A stretch of 64,000 nucleotides of DNA from Streptomyces sp. CB01580 (GCF_001905795.1 NZ_LIXJ01000027.1:80199-144198), one strand, 5' to 3'. Shown: positions 1-8,684, counted from the stretch's first letter. The notes: a model not told the origin generated them from the letters alone. Program-made: numbers and translations.

Positions 1-1
1 C

Positions 2-121
2 TCCCTCCTGGCCCGCCAGCGCGAAGCGGCCGCACGCGGCGAGGACCCCGACCCGCTGCTCGCCCGCGCCCTGCTCCTCACCGTCAACGGAGTCGCCGCC
101 GGCCTGCGCAACACCGGCTGA
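2..121 (+). CDS. ppc: Phosphoenolpyruvate carboxylase, C-terminal end only
   Basis: The window opens inside this gene, so only the last 39 codons and the TGA stop are present. The peptide ends in TVNGVAAGLRNTG, which matches the strongly conserved C-terminus of bacterial phosphoenolpyruvate carboxylases (E. coli ends in a very similar GMRNTG sequence), where the tail lies by the active site. The enzyme carboxylates phosphoenolpyruvate to oxaloacetate, an anaplerotic step in the cytosol. It converges on the minus-strand gene at 370-840, with a strong hairpin between them. The order ppc, small membrane protein, pth, rplY, prs, glmU is, as I recall, conserved in Streptomyces and supports the call. 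Start and domain content cannot be judged. Confidence 0.85.
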   Translation, partial: SLLARQREAAARGEDPDPLLARALLLTVNGVAAGLRNTG

Positions 122-269
122 CCCCACACCCCGCACCCGGGCCCACGGGGGCGGTTCCGCCAGGGCGACATGACCGCGCGCCACGCCGTCGACATCGCGG
201 CATGGAACTACTGCCGCTCCCGGCAACGTTTGCCCCGTCGCACCGTCCGGCACGCACGCTCGCGGCGTT

Positions 270-309
270 GGCCGAAAGCCCACGTAGCCCGCTACGAGGG
301 CTTTCGGCC
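270..309. terminator. Bidirectional hairpin terminator
   Basis: Two 19-base arms (270-288 and 291-309) pair with a single mismatch around a 2-base spacer. The hairpin sits between the converging ppc gene and the minus-strand gene ending at 370, so it probably ends both transcripts. No U-tract is visible, which is normal for high-GC actinomycetes. Confidence 0.75.
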
Positions 310-369
310 GCCTTGCGATCGCACGCACCGGACGCCGCTCCTTCCGGGCAAACCTTGCCGGTCACGGCA

Positions 370-840
370 CTACAACGCGAAGAACACCGCCGCCAGCAGA
401 ACCGCCCCCGCGATCCCCGTACCCCACGCGATCCGGGACAGCCGCATACCGCCCCCGATCACCAACGCGGCCAGCACCAGCGCACCCCCCAACGGCACCC
501 ACGCGTGCAGAAAACCCGCCACCCCCGCACGCACCACATCATCCGTACCCGGCCGCACCACCACCGGGAAACGATCACCACGCCGCGCCCCGACCGACTT
601 CTCGACCGTCACCCGGGACCGCGCGACCGCCTGCCCCGACGGCGTGAACGGCCCCGTGCACACATCCGCACCACAGCCCGTCACCGTCATCGTCCCGTGC
701 TCACGGCCCTTGCCCAGAACGATGTGGTGCGCCGAATCCCACGAGGACCGCACCCCCGCGACGAGCAGCAACAGAACGACACAGCCCATGGCGGCGGTAC
801 GGGCATGGACCACGGCGCGGTGGGAGGAGCTCCGCTTCAT
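370..840 (-). CDS. Small membrane protein, function unknown
   Basis: This encodes 156 residues. I took the ATG at 840 (MKRSSSHRAVV) because it is followed at once by a hydrophobic segment (about residues 17-30); longer upstream readings run antisense to pth. A central extracytoplasmic stretch of roughly 75 residues contains two cysteines (a CGADVC motif) and Arg/Val-rich beta-like sequence. Two more hydrophobic segments close the protein (about residues 105-150). The layout of one N-terminal helix, a beta-rich loop and two C-terminal helices resembles DUF3592-type envelope proteins, but this is only a resemblance. It lies between ppc and pth and is probably transcribed alone. I cannot assign a role. 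Confidence 0.7.
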   Translation of the reverse strand: MKRSSSHRAVVHARTAAMGCVVLLLLVAGVRSSWDSAHHIVLGKGREHGTMTVTGCGADVCTGPFTPSGQAVARSRVTVEKSVGARRGDRFPVVVRPGTDDVVRAGVAGFLHAWVPLGGALVLAALVIGGGMRLSRIAWGTGIAGAVLLAAVFFAL

Positions 841-1061
841 GGGCAGCGATCCTTGGACAGAGCGGCACGCCCGGTCAACTCGCGCCCGAAAAACACGGCT
901 TACCGCCAGGAATGTCAGCAGTTGCGCACCACCGCGGCCGTCGTCCGGGACGCGCACATCAGGTCCGGACGTGAGACACGGGCGTCGGGCGCGCACGCCG
1001 GATGCGGGCTTCAGGTGCGGCGGGCCGGATAGCGGGCTTCGGGTGCGGCGGGCCGGGACCG

Positions 1062-1655
1062 TCAGGAGTTGTACGCGCTCTGCGCCCGCTCCAGCCCCTC
1101 CGCCAGCAGACACTCCACCGCGTCCGCCGCCCGGTCCACGAGATACGCCAGCTCCTTGCGCTCCGCCGACGAGAAGTCCTTCAGCACGAAGTCCGCGACC
1201 TGCATCCGCCCCGGCGGCCGTCCGATCCCGAACCGCACCCGGTGATACCCCGCGCCCATCGACTTCGTCATCGACTTCAGCCCGTTGTGCCCGTTGTCGC
1301 CGCCCCCCAGCTTCAGCCGCAGCGTCCCGTAGTCGATGTCCAGCTCGTCGTGAACCGCCACGACCCGGTCCACCGGCACCTTGTAGAAGTCGCACAGCGC
1401 CGTGACCGGGCCACCGGACAGATTCATGTACGACATCGGCTTCGCCAGCACCACCCGCCGGCTCGAAGGCCCCGGCGGACCCATACGGCCCTCGACCACC
1501 TGCGCCTGCGCCTTCTGCGCCCGCTTGAACTTCCCGCCGATCCGCTCGGCGAGCAGGTCGACGACCATGAAACCCACGTTGTGCCGGTTCGCCGCGTAAT
1601 CGGGACCGGGATTGCCCAGGCCCACGATGAGCCAGGGGGCGGTGGCGTCGGACAT
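1062..1655 (-). CDS. pth: Peptidyl-tRNA hydrolase
   Basis: The 197-residue protein cleaves the ester bond of peptidyl-tRNA released from stalled ribosomes, recycling tRNA in the cytosol. The family signatures are all present: LIVGLGNPGPDY near the N-terminus, the catalytic histidine in NRHNVGF, KPMSYMNLSG, and the HDELDIDYG aspartate motif. The ATG at 1655 (MSDATAPWL) was chosen because AGGAGA lies about 9 bases upstream; an in-frame ATG at 1676 has no ribosome site. The length fits the family. It lies downstream of rplY, with a hairpin at 1739-1778 between them, so it may be partly uncoupled from that gene. Confidence 0.95.
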   Translation of the reverse strand: MSDATAPWLIVGLGNPGPDYAANRHNVGFMVVDLLAERIGGKFKRAQKAQAQVVEGRMGPPGPSSRRVVLAKPMSYMNLSGGPVTALCDFYKVPVDRVVAVHDELDIDYGTLRLKLGGGDNGHNGLKSMTKSMGAGYHRVRFGIGRPPGRMQVADFVLKDFSSAERKELAYLVDRAADAVECLLAEGLERAQSAYNS

Positions 1656-1738
1656 CTGCGCTCGGTCTCCTCGCATACGGAACGGCCCCGGGCCCCGGAA
1701 GACCCGGACGGCCCGATCGACAGGGATTCAACAGGGAA

Positions 1739-1778
1739 ACGGGGCGGCGGGTCCCGGACACGGGAACCGCCGCCCCGT
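1739..1778 (-). terminator. Hairpin terminator after rplY
   Basis: Arms at 1739-1756 and 1761-1778 pair over 18 bases with one mismatch and a 4-base loop. It lies just past the rplY stop (1811) in the direction of transcription and before pth. Confidence 0.7.
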
Positions 1779-1810
1779 CAGTGAAGGTCGGCGAAGCTCG
1801 CGGACGAGGC

Positions 1811-2398
1811 TCAGGCCCCGGCGCCCTCACCCTCGGCACCCTCGGCGGCCGGCTCCTCGGCCTGCGCGGCGAGGACCTGGAGCACGGTGGCCTCCGGGTC
1901 GTCCACCAGCGCGGAGCCCTCGGGCAGCGGGATGTCCTTGGCGAGCACCGACGCACCGGCGTCCAGACCCTGGATCGAGACCGTGACGGACTCGGGGATG
2001 TGGGTGGCCTCGGCCTGGATGCGCAGGGTGTTCATCACGTACTCCAGCAGGTTGCTGCCCGGAGCCAGGTCGCCCTCGACCTGCACCGCGACCTCGACGT
2101 CGACCTTCTCGCCGCGCTTGACCGTCAGCAGGTCGACGTGCTCCAGGAAGCCCTTCAGCGGGTCGCGCTGCACGGCCTTCGGGATGACCAGGGCGCTCTT
2201 GCCCTCGATGTCCAGACCGATCAGGACGTTGGCCGTCTTGAGCGCCATCATCAGGGCGTGGCCCGGCAGCGTGACGTGGACCGGCTCGGCACCGTGACCG
2301 TAGATGACCCCGGGAACCAGGCCGTCGCGACGGGCGCGACGGGCGGCACCCTTGCCGAACTCGGTACGGACCTGGGCGGCGAGCTTGACCTCAGCCAT
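1811..2398 (-). CDS. rplY: 50S ribosomal protein L25/general stress protein Ctc
   Basis: This 195-residue protein is the long, two-domain (Ctc/TL5) form of L25, which binds 5S rRNA in the large ribosomal subunit. The N-terminal L25 domain (about residues 1-95) shows the typical RTEFGKGAARRARRDGLVPGVIYGHG start and an HVDLLTV strand. The C-terminal beta domain (about 95-180) includes the HIPESVTVSIQGLDAG stretch. The last 15 residues are an acidic Ala/Gly/Glu tail, common in actinomycete homologues. It sits between prs and pth in the minus-strand core block, with a terminator-like hairpin after its stop. Confidence 0.95.
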   Translation of the reverse strand: MAEVKLAAQVRTEFGKGAARRARRDGLVPGVIYGHGAEPVHVTLPGHALMMALKTANVLIGLDIEGKSALVIPKAVQRDPLKGFLEHVDLLTVKRGEKVDVEVAVQVEGDLAPGSNLLEYVMNTLRIQAEATHIPESVTVSIQGLDAGASVLAKDIPLPEGSALVDDPEATVLQVLAAQAEEPAAEGAEGEGAGA

Positions 2399-2590
2399 GA
2401 CTGCACTCCTCGTGAGGTGACGGAAAACGAACGGTCACCCGGCCCACGACAGGCCTGCTACGAAGAGCGCGTCGATAACGGACCGCCGTACACATGAGTA
2501 CGGCCTCCCTCGCCGAGCAACTCGCTGAGTCTACCCGGCGCGGAGGCCGCACCCCAAAGTGGATCTTCCGGACCGTATGCCGGCCGGTGG

Positions 2591-3565
2591 CTACTGCTCC
2601 TCGAAGAGGCTGGTGACCGAACCGTCCTCGAACACCTCGCGCACCGCGCGCGCGATCGTCGGCGCGATCGACAGCACCGTGATCTTGTCCAGCTCCAGCT
2701 CGCCCGGCGTCGGCAGCGTGTCCGTGAAGACGAACTCGCTGACCTTCGAGTTCTTCAGCCGGTCCGCGGCCGGACCCGACAGCACACCGTGCGTCGCGGT
2801 CACTATCACGTCCTCGGCACCGTGCGCGAAGAGCGCGTCGGCGGCGGCACAGATCGTGCCACCGGTGTCGATCATGTCGTCCACCAGGACACAGACCCGG
2901 CCCTTGACGTTGCCGACCACCTCGTGGACCGTCACCTGGTTGGCGACGTCCTTGTCACGGCGCTTGTGCACGATGGCGAGCGGCGCGTCCAGCCGGTCGC
3001 ACCAGCGGTCCGCGACCCGCACCCGGCCCGCGTCCGGCGAGACCACCGTCAGCTTCGTACGGTCCACCTTCGCCCCGACGTAGTCCGCCAGGATCGGCAG
3101 CGCGAACAGGTGGTCCACCGGACCGTCGAAGAAGCCCTGGATCTGGTCCGTGTGCAGATCCACCGTGAGGATCCGGTCCGCACCCGCCGCCTTCATCAGA
3201 TCGGCCACCAGACGCGCCGAGATCGGCTCGCGACCGCGGTGCTTCTTGTCCTGCCGGGCGTAACCGTAGAACGGCACGATCACCGTGATGGACCGGGCCG
3301 ACGCGCGCTTCAGCGCGTCCAGCATGATCAGCTGCTCCATGATCCACTTGTTGATCGGAGCGGTGTGGCTCTGGATCAGGAAACAGTCGGCGCCGCGCGC
3401 GGACTCCTGGAAGCGGACGTAGATCTCACCGTTGGCGAAATCGAACGCCTTCGTCGGCACGAGACCGACACCCAGTTGGTGCGCGACCTCCTCGGCCAGC
3501 TCGGGGTGGGCGCGGCCGGAGAAGAGCATCAGTTTCTTCTCGCCGGTCGTCTTGATCCCGGTCAC
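2591..3565 (-). CDS. prs: Ribose-phosphate diphosphokinase (PRPP synthase)
   Basis: The 324-residue cytosolic enzyme transfers diphosphate from ATP to ribose 5-phosphate, giving PRPP for purine, pyrimidine, His and Trp synthesis. Visible motifs are the N-terminal FSGRAHPELAEEVA segment, the FANGEIYVRF loop, the catalytic flexible loop YGYARQDKKHRGREPISA, the metal-binding DLHTDQIQGFF segment, and the PRPP-binding VLVDDMIDTGGT motif. Length fits the class I bacterial family. It lies downstream of glmU on the same strand; a hairpin (3653-3674) separates them, so readthrough is possible but not certain. Confidence 0.97.
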   Translation of the reverse strand: MTGIKTTGEKKLMLFSGRAHPELAEEVAHQLGVGLVPTKAFDFANGEIYVRFQESARGADCFLIQSHTAPINKWIMEQLIMLDALKRASARSITVIVPFYGYARQDKKHRGREPISARLVADLMKAAGADRILTVDLHTDQIQGFFDGPVDHLFALPILADYVGAKVDRTKLTVVSPDAGRVRVADRWCDRLDAPLAIVHKRRDKDVANQVTVHEVVGNVKGRVCVLVDDMIDTGGTICAAADALFAHGAEDVIVTATHGVLSGPAADRLKNSKVSEFVFTDTLPTPGELELDKITVLSIAPTIARAVREVFEDGSVTSLFEEQ

Positions 3566-3652
3566 AGCACAGTCTCCTCAGACATGTTCCTGGCACCGCG
3601 CACGTGTCCCAATGTGCGACGAGCCAGCCGAAATGGGGTGAGCACCTATCAC

Positions 3653-3674
3653 GGTACGCCGTGCACGGCGTGCC
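3653..3674 (-). terminator. Perfectly abutting hairpin after glmU
   Basis: An 11-base arm and its near-perfect complement (one mismatch) sit back to back, centred at 3663/3664, directly past the glmU stop at 3684. It could end or attenuate glmU transcription before prs, or act as a palindromic protein site. Confidence 0.45.
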
Positions 3675-3683
3675 TGTTTCCGG

Positions 3684-5132
3684 TCAGCTTTCGCTGTCGT
3701 GCCCCGCGGCGGCCGACTGAGCCGCCTGCGCGGCGGTGCTCCCCGGACGCTTGCGAGCCACCCAACCCTCGATATTCCTTTGCTGGCCACGGGCGACGGC
3801 CAGCGAGCCGGGCGGTACGTCCTTGGTGATGACCGAGCCGGCGGCGGTGTAAACGCCGTCCCCCACCGTGACGGGAGCCACAAACATATTGTCCGAACCG
3901 GTACGGCAGTGGGAGCCGATCGTGGTGTGGTGCTTGGCCACACCGTCGTAGTTCACGAACACGCTCGCGGCACCGATGTTGGTGTGGTCGCCGATCGTCG
4001 CGTCACCGACATAGCTCAGATGCGGGACCTTGGTGCCCTCGCCGATCGTCGCGTTCTTCATCTCCACGTACGTGCCGGCCTTGGACCGCGTCCCGAGCCT
4101 GGTGCCCGGCCGCAGGTAGGCGTACGGGCCCACGGTCGCGCCCTCGCCGACCTCGGCCCCGTCGGAGACCGTGTTGTCCACGCGCGCGCCCACGCCCACG
4201 CGGGTGTCCTTGAGCCGGGAGTTCGGCCCGACCTCGGCGTCCTCGGCGAGGTGCGTGGTGCCGAGCAGCTGGGTGCCCGGGTGCACGATCACGTCCTGCT
4301 CGTACGTGACGGTGACGTCGATCAGCGTGGACGCGGGGTCGACGACGGTCACACCGGCCGACATCGCCCGCTCCAGCAGCCGCTGGTTCAGCAGCCGCCG
4401 GGCCTCGGCCAGCTGCACCCGGTTGTTGATGCCGAGGATCTCGCGGTGGTCGCCGGCGACGCAGGCGCCGACCCGGTGACCGGCCTCGCGCAGGATGGAC
4501 AGCACGTCGGTGAGGTACTCCTCGCCCTGGCTGTTGTCCGTGCGGACCTTGCCGAGCGCGTCCGCGAGCAGCCGGCCGTCGAACGCGAAGACCCCGGAGT
4601 TGATCTCCCGGATCGCCCGCTGGGCCTCGCTCGCGTCCTTGTGCTCGACGATCTCGGTGACCGCGCCGGTGGCCGGGTCGCGGACGATGCGCCCGTAACC
4701 GGTGGAGTCGGGGACCTCGGCGGTCAGCACGGTGACGGCGTTGGCGTCGGCCGTGTGCGTGGCCGAGAGCGCGGCGAGCGTCTCACCGGACAGCAGCGGC
4801 GTGTCGCCGCAGACGACGATCACGGTGCCCTCGACGGTCCCGCCGAGCTCGTCGAGCCCGACGCGCACGGCGTTGCCGGTGCCCCGCTGCTCGGCCTGGT
4901 GGGCGGTGCGCAGTCGGTCGTCGACGGCGGTGAGGTGTGCGGTGACCCGCTCGCTCTCGTGGCCGACGACCACGACGAGGTGGGCCGGGTCCAGTTCGCG
5001 GGCGGCGGCGACGACGTGTCCGACGAGCGAACGCCCGGCGATCTCGTGCAGGACCTTGGGTGTCTTCGACTTCATGCGGGTGCCCTCACCCGCTGCGAGG
5101 ACGACGACGGCTGCCGGGCGTTCGGAGCTCAC
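3684..5132 (-). CDS. glmU: Bifunctional UDP-GlcNAc pyrophosphorylase/GlcN-1-P acetyltransferase
   Basis: The 482-residue cytosolic enzyme acetylates glucosamine 1-phosphate and couples the product to UTP, giving UDP-GlcNAc for cell wall synthesis. The N-terminal uridyltransferase domain (about residues 1-230) starts with the nucleotide-binding LAAGEGTRMKSKTPKVLHEI loop. The C-terminal half is a left-handed beta helix of hexapeptide repeats, with the acetyltransferase stretch RPGTRLG...YVEMKN...NIGA. I chose the GTG at 5132 (VSSERPAAVV) because the P-loop-like motif follows at the normal distance; reading further upstream enters the tRNA-Gln gene. The Ser/Ala-rich tail is typical of actinomycete forms. 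Confidence 0.96.
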   Translation of the reverse strand: MSSERPAAVVVLAAGEGTRMKSKTPKVLHEIAGRSLVGHVVAAARELDPAHLVVVVGHESERVTAHLTAVDDRLRTAHQAEQRGTGNAVRVGLDELGGTVEGTVIVVCGDTPLLSGETLAALSATHTADANAVTVLTAEVPDSTGYGRIVRDPATGAVTEIVEHKDASEAQRAIREINSGVFAFDGRLLADALGKVRTDNSQGEEYLTDVLSILREAGHRVGACVAGDHREILGINNRVQLAEARRLLNQRLLERAMSAGVTVVDPASTLIDVTVTYEQDVIVHPGTQLLGTTHLAEDAEVGPNSRLKDTRVGVGARVDNTVSDGAEVGEGATVGPYAYLRPGTRLGTRSKAGTYVEMKNATIGEGTKVPHLSYVGDATIGDHTNIGAASVFVNYDGVAKHHTTIGSHCRTGSDNMFVAPVTVGDGVYTAAGSVITKDVPPGSLAVARGQQRNIEGWVARKRPGSTAAQAAQSAAAGHDSES

Positions 5133-5235
5133 AAAAATGCCCTTCGGCTTCGGGTGGTGGACATCCGAAGGATACCGGGGGGCCTGTGGGGGCTCGGTGG
5201 GTGGACGGGCGGGTGGTACGCGTGCGGACATGCGT

Positions 5236-5265
5236 ACGGGCCCCGACCTGGTGGTCGGGGCCCGT
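5236..5265 (-). terminator. Perfect hairpin terminator behind tRNA-Gln
   Basis: Arms at 5236-5248 and 5253-5265 pair perfectly over 13 bases with a 4-base loop, starting 4 bases beyond the CCA end of the tRNA. It is well placed to end the tRNA transcript before glmU. Confidence 0.8.
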
Positions 5266-5269
5266 GTCG

Positions 5270-5343
5270 TGGCTCCCGGGGAAGGAATCGAACCCTCATT
5301 CAATGGACCAAAACCATTTGTCCTGCCATTAGACGACCCGGGA
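5270..5343 (-). tRNA. tRNA-Gln (anticodon UUG)
   Basis: The minus strand folds into a cloverleaf. The 7-bp acceptor stem pairs TCCCGGG (5343-5337) with CCCGGGA (5280-5274). A 5-bp anticodon stem AATGG/CCATT closes the loop TTTTGGT, whose middle triplet is TTG, giving glutamine. The T arm contains GGTTCGATTCC. The CCA end is encoded (5272-5270). A perfect terminator hairpin follows. Its 5' end lies only 11 bases from the stop of the broken gene at 5355-5995 on the same strand, so its promoter must lie within that gene's remains or it is co-transcribed with them. Confidence 0.95.
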
Positions 5344-5354
5344 TAGTTCGTCCG

Positions 5355-5995
5355 CTATGCCCGAATTTCATGATCGGGCGTCGAGGCAGCTCCTACTATG
5401 CCGTACCACCAGCCCTCGATGCGACGGTACAGGTCGACGCTTTTCAGGACTCGTACGACGAGACAGCCCCGATAGGCCGGACCCGTGTTCTTCCGGTTGG
5501 TCCTGGGGGAGTGCTTCTTGAGGGACGTTTTACCGAATGCCGAGGCGTCGGCGCCCGTCAGGGCCTGCCAGAACTGCTCCGCCGCCGGGACGTCGGCCGT
5601 CTCGTGGATGTGCACGTGGAACCGGAGGTGATCCGGCCGCACGCCCAACAGGCGAAGCCAGGCGAGGAACACCTCGATCATGTGGGGGTCGCTGTTGACG
5701 AAGGTGACTCGCTCCTGTGGGCGGTGCGGCTTGGCCTTGGAGCCCTCCGCCCAGTAGAGCCCCACGCCGAGCAGGAAGAGTTCGCGTGGGCTCAGCGTCC
5801 CGATTTCCTCCGTCGCCGCCTGTTTGGTTCGTTGTCGTTCCGCCTCGCGCCGCTTGAGAGTCGCTTCAGGATGTCGTTGTTGCCCACGAAGAGCCGGTCG
5901 CGGATCTGGCGGCGGCTCAGCCCCTGGCGGCGAAGGGCCACGGCCTGGGCGCGCAGGCCTTCGAAGTCGGCGTACTTGCTCGTGATTTCCGTCAT
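5355..5995 (-). pseudogene. Broken HTH/possible endonuclease-like protein next to tRNA-Gln
   Basis: Two readable pieces lie in different frames. Codons from the ATG at 5995 give MTEITSKYADFEGLRAQAV and an HTH-like LSRRQIRDRL segment, and run into a stop at 5792. A second frame, open from about 5860 to 5355, reads KRREAERQRTKQAATEEIG and then a roughly 160-residue domain (YWAEGSKAKPH, TFVNSDPHMIEVFLAWL, HIHETADVPAAEQFW, YRGCLVVRVLKSVDLYRRIEGWW). I recognise both halves as parts of one protein of about 250 residues common in Streptomyces, with an HTH front and a possibly LAGLIDADG-like rear. The middle is missing and the frame is shifted, with the join near 5851-5867 beside a short AAGCG direct repeat. 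I therefore call one decayed gene, not two. Confidence 0.75.
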
Positions 5996-6150
5996 GCGCC
6001 GAGCGTCGTCCGGAATGCGGACGTCCGGTGCGAAAGCCTGCTCGATTCGCTATTTCAGGCGATAACTGACTGTTCCGTCTTCGTTCGAGGGACGCGCGTG
6101 CTGTCCAGGTCGCCCGTAAATGAGGTGCGTGCGCCCGTAGGCTGGGCGGT

Positions 6151-7479
6151 ATGACCGCAACGGGGGAACACCGGGAAGCCGTGGGTGCGACTGCCCGCGG
6201 CTATGCGTGGTGGGGACGGCGGCGGAGTGTCGCACTGGACGTGGGGCTCGCGCTCCTGTCGGCGCTGGAGTGCGGGTGGGAAGGGGTGGACTTCGCCCGC
6301 GACGCCGCGCTGCCGGTGCCGGTCGGCGTGGTGTTCGGGCTGGTCGCGGGGGCCGTGCTGGTGGTCCGGCGGCGTTGGCCGATCGCCGTGGTGCTGGTGG
6401 CGATCGCGACGGCACCCGCCGACATGGGCTTCCTGATGGGGCTGGTCGGCCTCTACACGCTGGCCGCCTCCGAGGTGCCGCGCCGGATCACGGTCGTGCT
6501 GGCGGGGATGTCCTTCGCGGGGTCGTTCATCGTCACGTACGTCCGGATGCGGCAGAGCGTCGCCGACCAGGCCGACTTCGGGCCGGGCGACGGGTACGTC
6601 CCGCTGATCTCCCTCTTCATGTCGTTGGGGCTCACCGCGCCGCCCGTGCTGCTCGGCCTGTACATAGGGGCCCGGCGGCGGCTGATGGAGAGCCTGCGGG
6701 AGCGGGCGGACTCACTGGAGCAGGAGCTCTCGCTGCTCGCCGACCGCGCCGAGGAGCGGGCCGAGTGGGCGCGGACGGAGGAGCGCCACCGGATCGCCCG
6801 TGAGATGCACGACGTGGTGGCGCACCGGGTGAGCCTGATGGTGGTGCACGCCGCCGCGCTCCAGGCCGTGGCGCTGAAGGACCCGGCGAAGGCGGTGCGG
6901 AACGCGGCGCTGGTCGGTGACATGGGGCGGCAGGCGCTCACGGAGCTGCGGGAGATGCTCGGGGTGCTGCGGGCGGGGGAGTCGGTGGTGCCCGGGCCCG
7001 CGCGGGCGCAGGTGCCGCTCGCCTCGGTCGGCCGGGCGGCGGCCGCGGCGGCCGAGGCGGCGGCGGTGGAGGACGGTCCCCGGCTGGCCGAGGTCGAGAA
7101 GCTGGTCGGGGAGTCCCGGGCGGCCGGTATGACGGTGGAGCTGTCGGTGGACGGCGAGGCCCGCCCGTACGCGCCGGAGGTCGAGCAGACCGCATACCGG
7201 GTGGTGCAGGAGGCGCTGACGAACGTGCACAAGCACGCGGCGGGCGCGAGGACGTGGGTACGGCTGGCGCACCGCGGCTCGGAGGTCGCGATGCAGGTGG
7301 AGAACGGTCCGTCGGACGCCGCGACGGCGGATGCCGGGCTGCCGAGCGGGGGCAACGGGCTCGTCGGCATGCGGGAGCGCGTGCTGGGGCTCGGGGGCGT
7401 GTTCGTCTCGGGTCCGACGGACGCGGGGGGTTTCCGGGTGTCGGCGGTGCTGCCGGACCCGGGGGTCGCGTCCGCCTGA
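6151..7479 (+). CDS. Orphan two-component sensor histidine kinase (HisKA_3/NarL class)
   Basis: The 442-residue membrane kinase has an N-terminal sensor with about four to five hydrophobic helices (residues 27-170) and no large extracellular domain. A short coiled coil (about 175-210) follows, then the DHp helix with the acceptor histidine at about residue 220 in EERHRIAREMHDVVAHRVSLM. The HATPase_c domain shows the N box QEALTNVHKHA and the G box GNGLVGMRERV. An Ala-rich insert (about 285-310) separates the two. No response regulator gene adjoins it in this window, although DesK/NarL-type kinases usually sit beside one. It converges on the SUKH-3 gene. Confidence 0.9.
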   Translation: MTATGEHREAVGATARGYAWWGRRRSVALDVGLALLSALECGWEGVDFARDAALPVPVGVVFGLVAGAVLVVRRRWPIAVVLVAIATAPADMGFLMGLVGLYTLAASEVPRRITVVLAGMSFAGSFIVTYVRMRQSVADQADFGPGDGYVPLISLFMSLGLTAPPVLLGLYIGARRRLMESLRERADSLEQELSLLADRAEERAEWARTEERHRIAREMHDVVAHRVSLMVVHAAALQAVALKDPAKAVRNAALVGDMGRQALTELREMLGVLRAGESVVPGPARAQVPLASVGRAAAAAAEAAAVEDGPRLAEVEKLVGESRAAGMTVELSVDGEARPYAPEVEQTAYRVVQEALTNVHKHAAGARTWVRLAHRGSEVAMQVENGPSDAATADAGLPSGGNGLVGMRERVLGLGGVFVSGPTDAGGFRVSAVLPDPGVASA

Positions 7480-7612
7480 TCGCGGGGGCGCGTCGAGGTC
7501 GGGTCCGGGGTGTGTGCGGGGCCGCGGCCGTTCGATCCGGGCCGTGCCGGTCCCACCGGGCCGTCGTCGGACGGTCGGTTGCTGTTGCTGTCGCCGGGGC
7601 CGGAGCGGGGGG

Positions 7613-8137
7613 TCAGCCCGCGGTGAGGCGTTCCGGCTGGATGCCCGTGACGAGGCTGGTCAGGGCCTGGTCGATGTCCGGACCGAGGTACCAGTCGCCG
7701 GTGTGGTCGATGCTGTAGACGCGGCCCTCGGCGTCGATCGCGAGGATCGCCTGTCCGTCGCCCTCCTCGCCCAGGGGGCTGAGCTCGGTCTCCAGGGCCC
7801 GGCCGAGGTCGCCGAGGGTGCGGGCGAGGTGCAGGCCGCTCATCGGGTCGATGCGTACCGGCGCGGGTGCGATCTGGCGGCCGGGTGCGGTGGCCTTGAT
7901 GTGAAGTCCGCCGAACTCCGCCCATGCCTCCACGGCCGCCGGGAAGACGGCGTGCTGGTGGCCGGCGGATGAGCGGTGGGCGCGCAGGGCGTCGGCCCAT
8001 TCCTCGGCCCGGCGGATGTCCCAGCGGCCGGGCTGCCAGCCCGCGGAGCGCAGGGCGGTGTCGACGGGGGCGGGGAAGCGGGCCGGGCCGGGGTGCGCGG
8101 GGGCCGTCTGTCCGGGCAGGTCGGTTCGGTCGTGCAT
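7613..8137 (-). CDS. SUKH-3 family immunity-like protein
   Basis: The 174-residue soluble protein fits the SUKH-3 pattern: an RSAGWQPGRWD opening, AWAEFGGLHIK, RIDPMSG, ELSPLGEEGDG, then the terminal LAIDAEGRVYSIDHTGDWYLG strand pair and a final LV.GIQPE segment. SUKH proteins act as antidotes to nucleases and deaminases of polymorphic toxin systems by binding the toxin. It starts 10 bases after the stop of the deaminase gene on the same strand, so the two probably form a toxin-then-antidote operon. That pairing is inferred from context; no direct evidence of neutralisation is visible. Confidence 0.85.
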   Translation of the reverse strand: MHDRTDLPGQTAPAHPGPARFPAPVDTALRSAGWQPGRWDIRRAEEWADALRAHRSSAGHQHAVFPAAVEAWAEFGGLHIKATAPGRQIAPAPVRIDPMSGLHLARTLGDLGRALETELSPLGEEGDGQAILAIDAEGRVYSIDHTGDWYLGPDIDQALTSLVTGIQPERLTAG

Positions 8138-8147
8138 CGGCGCGTGG

Positions 8148-8684
8148 TCAGCCCTTCTCGGCGGTGGTCGCCGCCCCGTCCGTCGCGAGGTCGACGGGAC
8201 GTACTCCGAAGTGGGCGAGCATCGCCGTGCAGGAGCGGCACGGCGGGGCGTAGCTGCCGTGCAGGGGGTCGCCGTCCTCGCGGATGTGCCGTGCGGTGAG
8301 GCGGGAGTGCTTGAGGGCGCGGCGGGCCTCGCCGTTGGTCAGGGGCTTGCGCCGGGCGCGCTTGGAGCGGGCGGTTTCGGCCGCGGCGAGGTGCCGGGAC
8401 AGCAGCATGGCCTCGGGGCAGCGGCCGGTGAACCGTTCGCGCTGGCCGCTGGTGAGGGTGTCGAGGAAGTCCTGTACGAGGGGGTGGAGCACGGGGGGCT
8501 GGTCGCCCTTGCCCGCGGTGCAGGTGAGTGTCTCGCCGCGTACGGACAGGGCAGCGGCCACCGCGGGGAGGATGCCGTCGCGGCGCTGGTGCAGCCGGGG
8601 TGCGTGAGCGGTGCGGGTGCTGCTCCAGCTGAGGCGTGGATCCCCGGGTGTACCGGTGGGTGTGACTGTTCGTGCGGTGTGCAT
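8148..8684 (-). CDS. YwqJ-like nucleic acid/nucleotide deaminase
   Basis: The 178-residue protein carries the zinc-deaminase signature: a CPE motif (GRCPEAMLLSRHL, about residues 88-100) supplying a metal ligand and the catalytic glutamate, and the PPCRSC motif (about 147-152) supplying the other two zinc cysteines. This arrangement matches the YwqJ-type deaminases of polymorphic toxin systems. There is no signal peptide and no long N-terminal delivery region, unlike full polymorphic toxins, so it may act inside the producing cell or be delivered by an unseen route. The SUKH-3 gene follows at 10 bases. Target (DNA, RNA or free base) cannot be told from sequence. Confidence 0.85.
   Translation of the reverse strand: MHTARTVTPTGTPGDPRLSWSSTRTAHAPRLHQRRDGILPAVAAALSVRGETLTCTAGKGDQPPVLHPLVQDFLDTLTSGQRERFTGRCPEAMLLSRHLAAAETARSKRARRKPLTNGEARRALKHSRLTARHIREDGDPLHGSYAPPCRSCTAMLAHFGVRPVDLATDGAATTAEKG

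Noticed and set aside
5792..5995. A separate 67-residue HTH protein
   Set aside because: Its second half runs out of frame into Arg-rich sequence, and the other frame continues the family sequence, so it is part of one broken gene.
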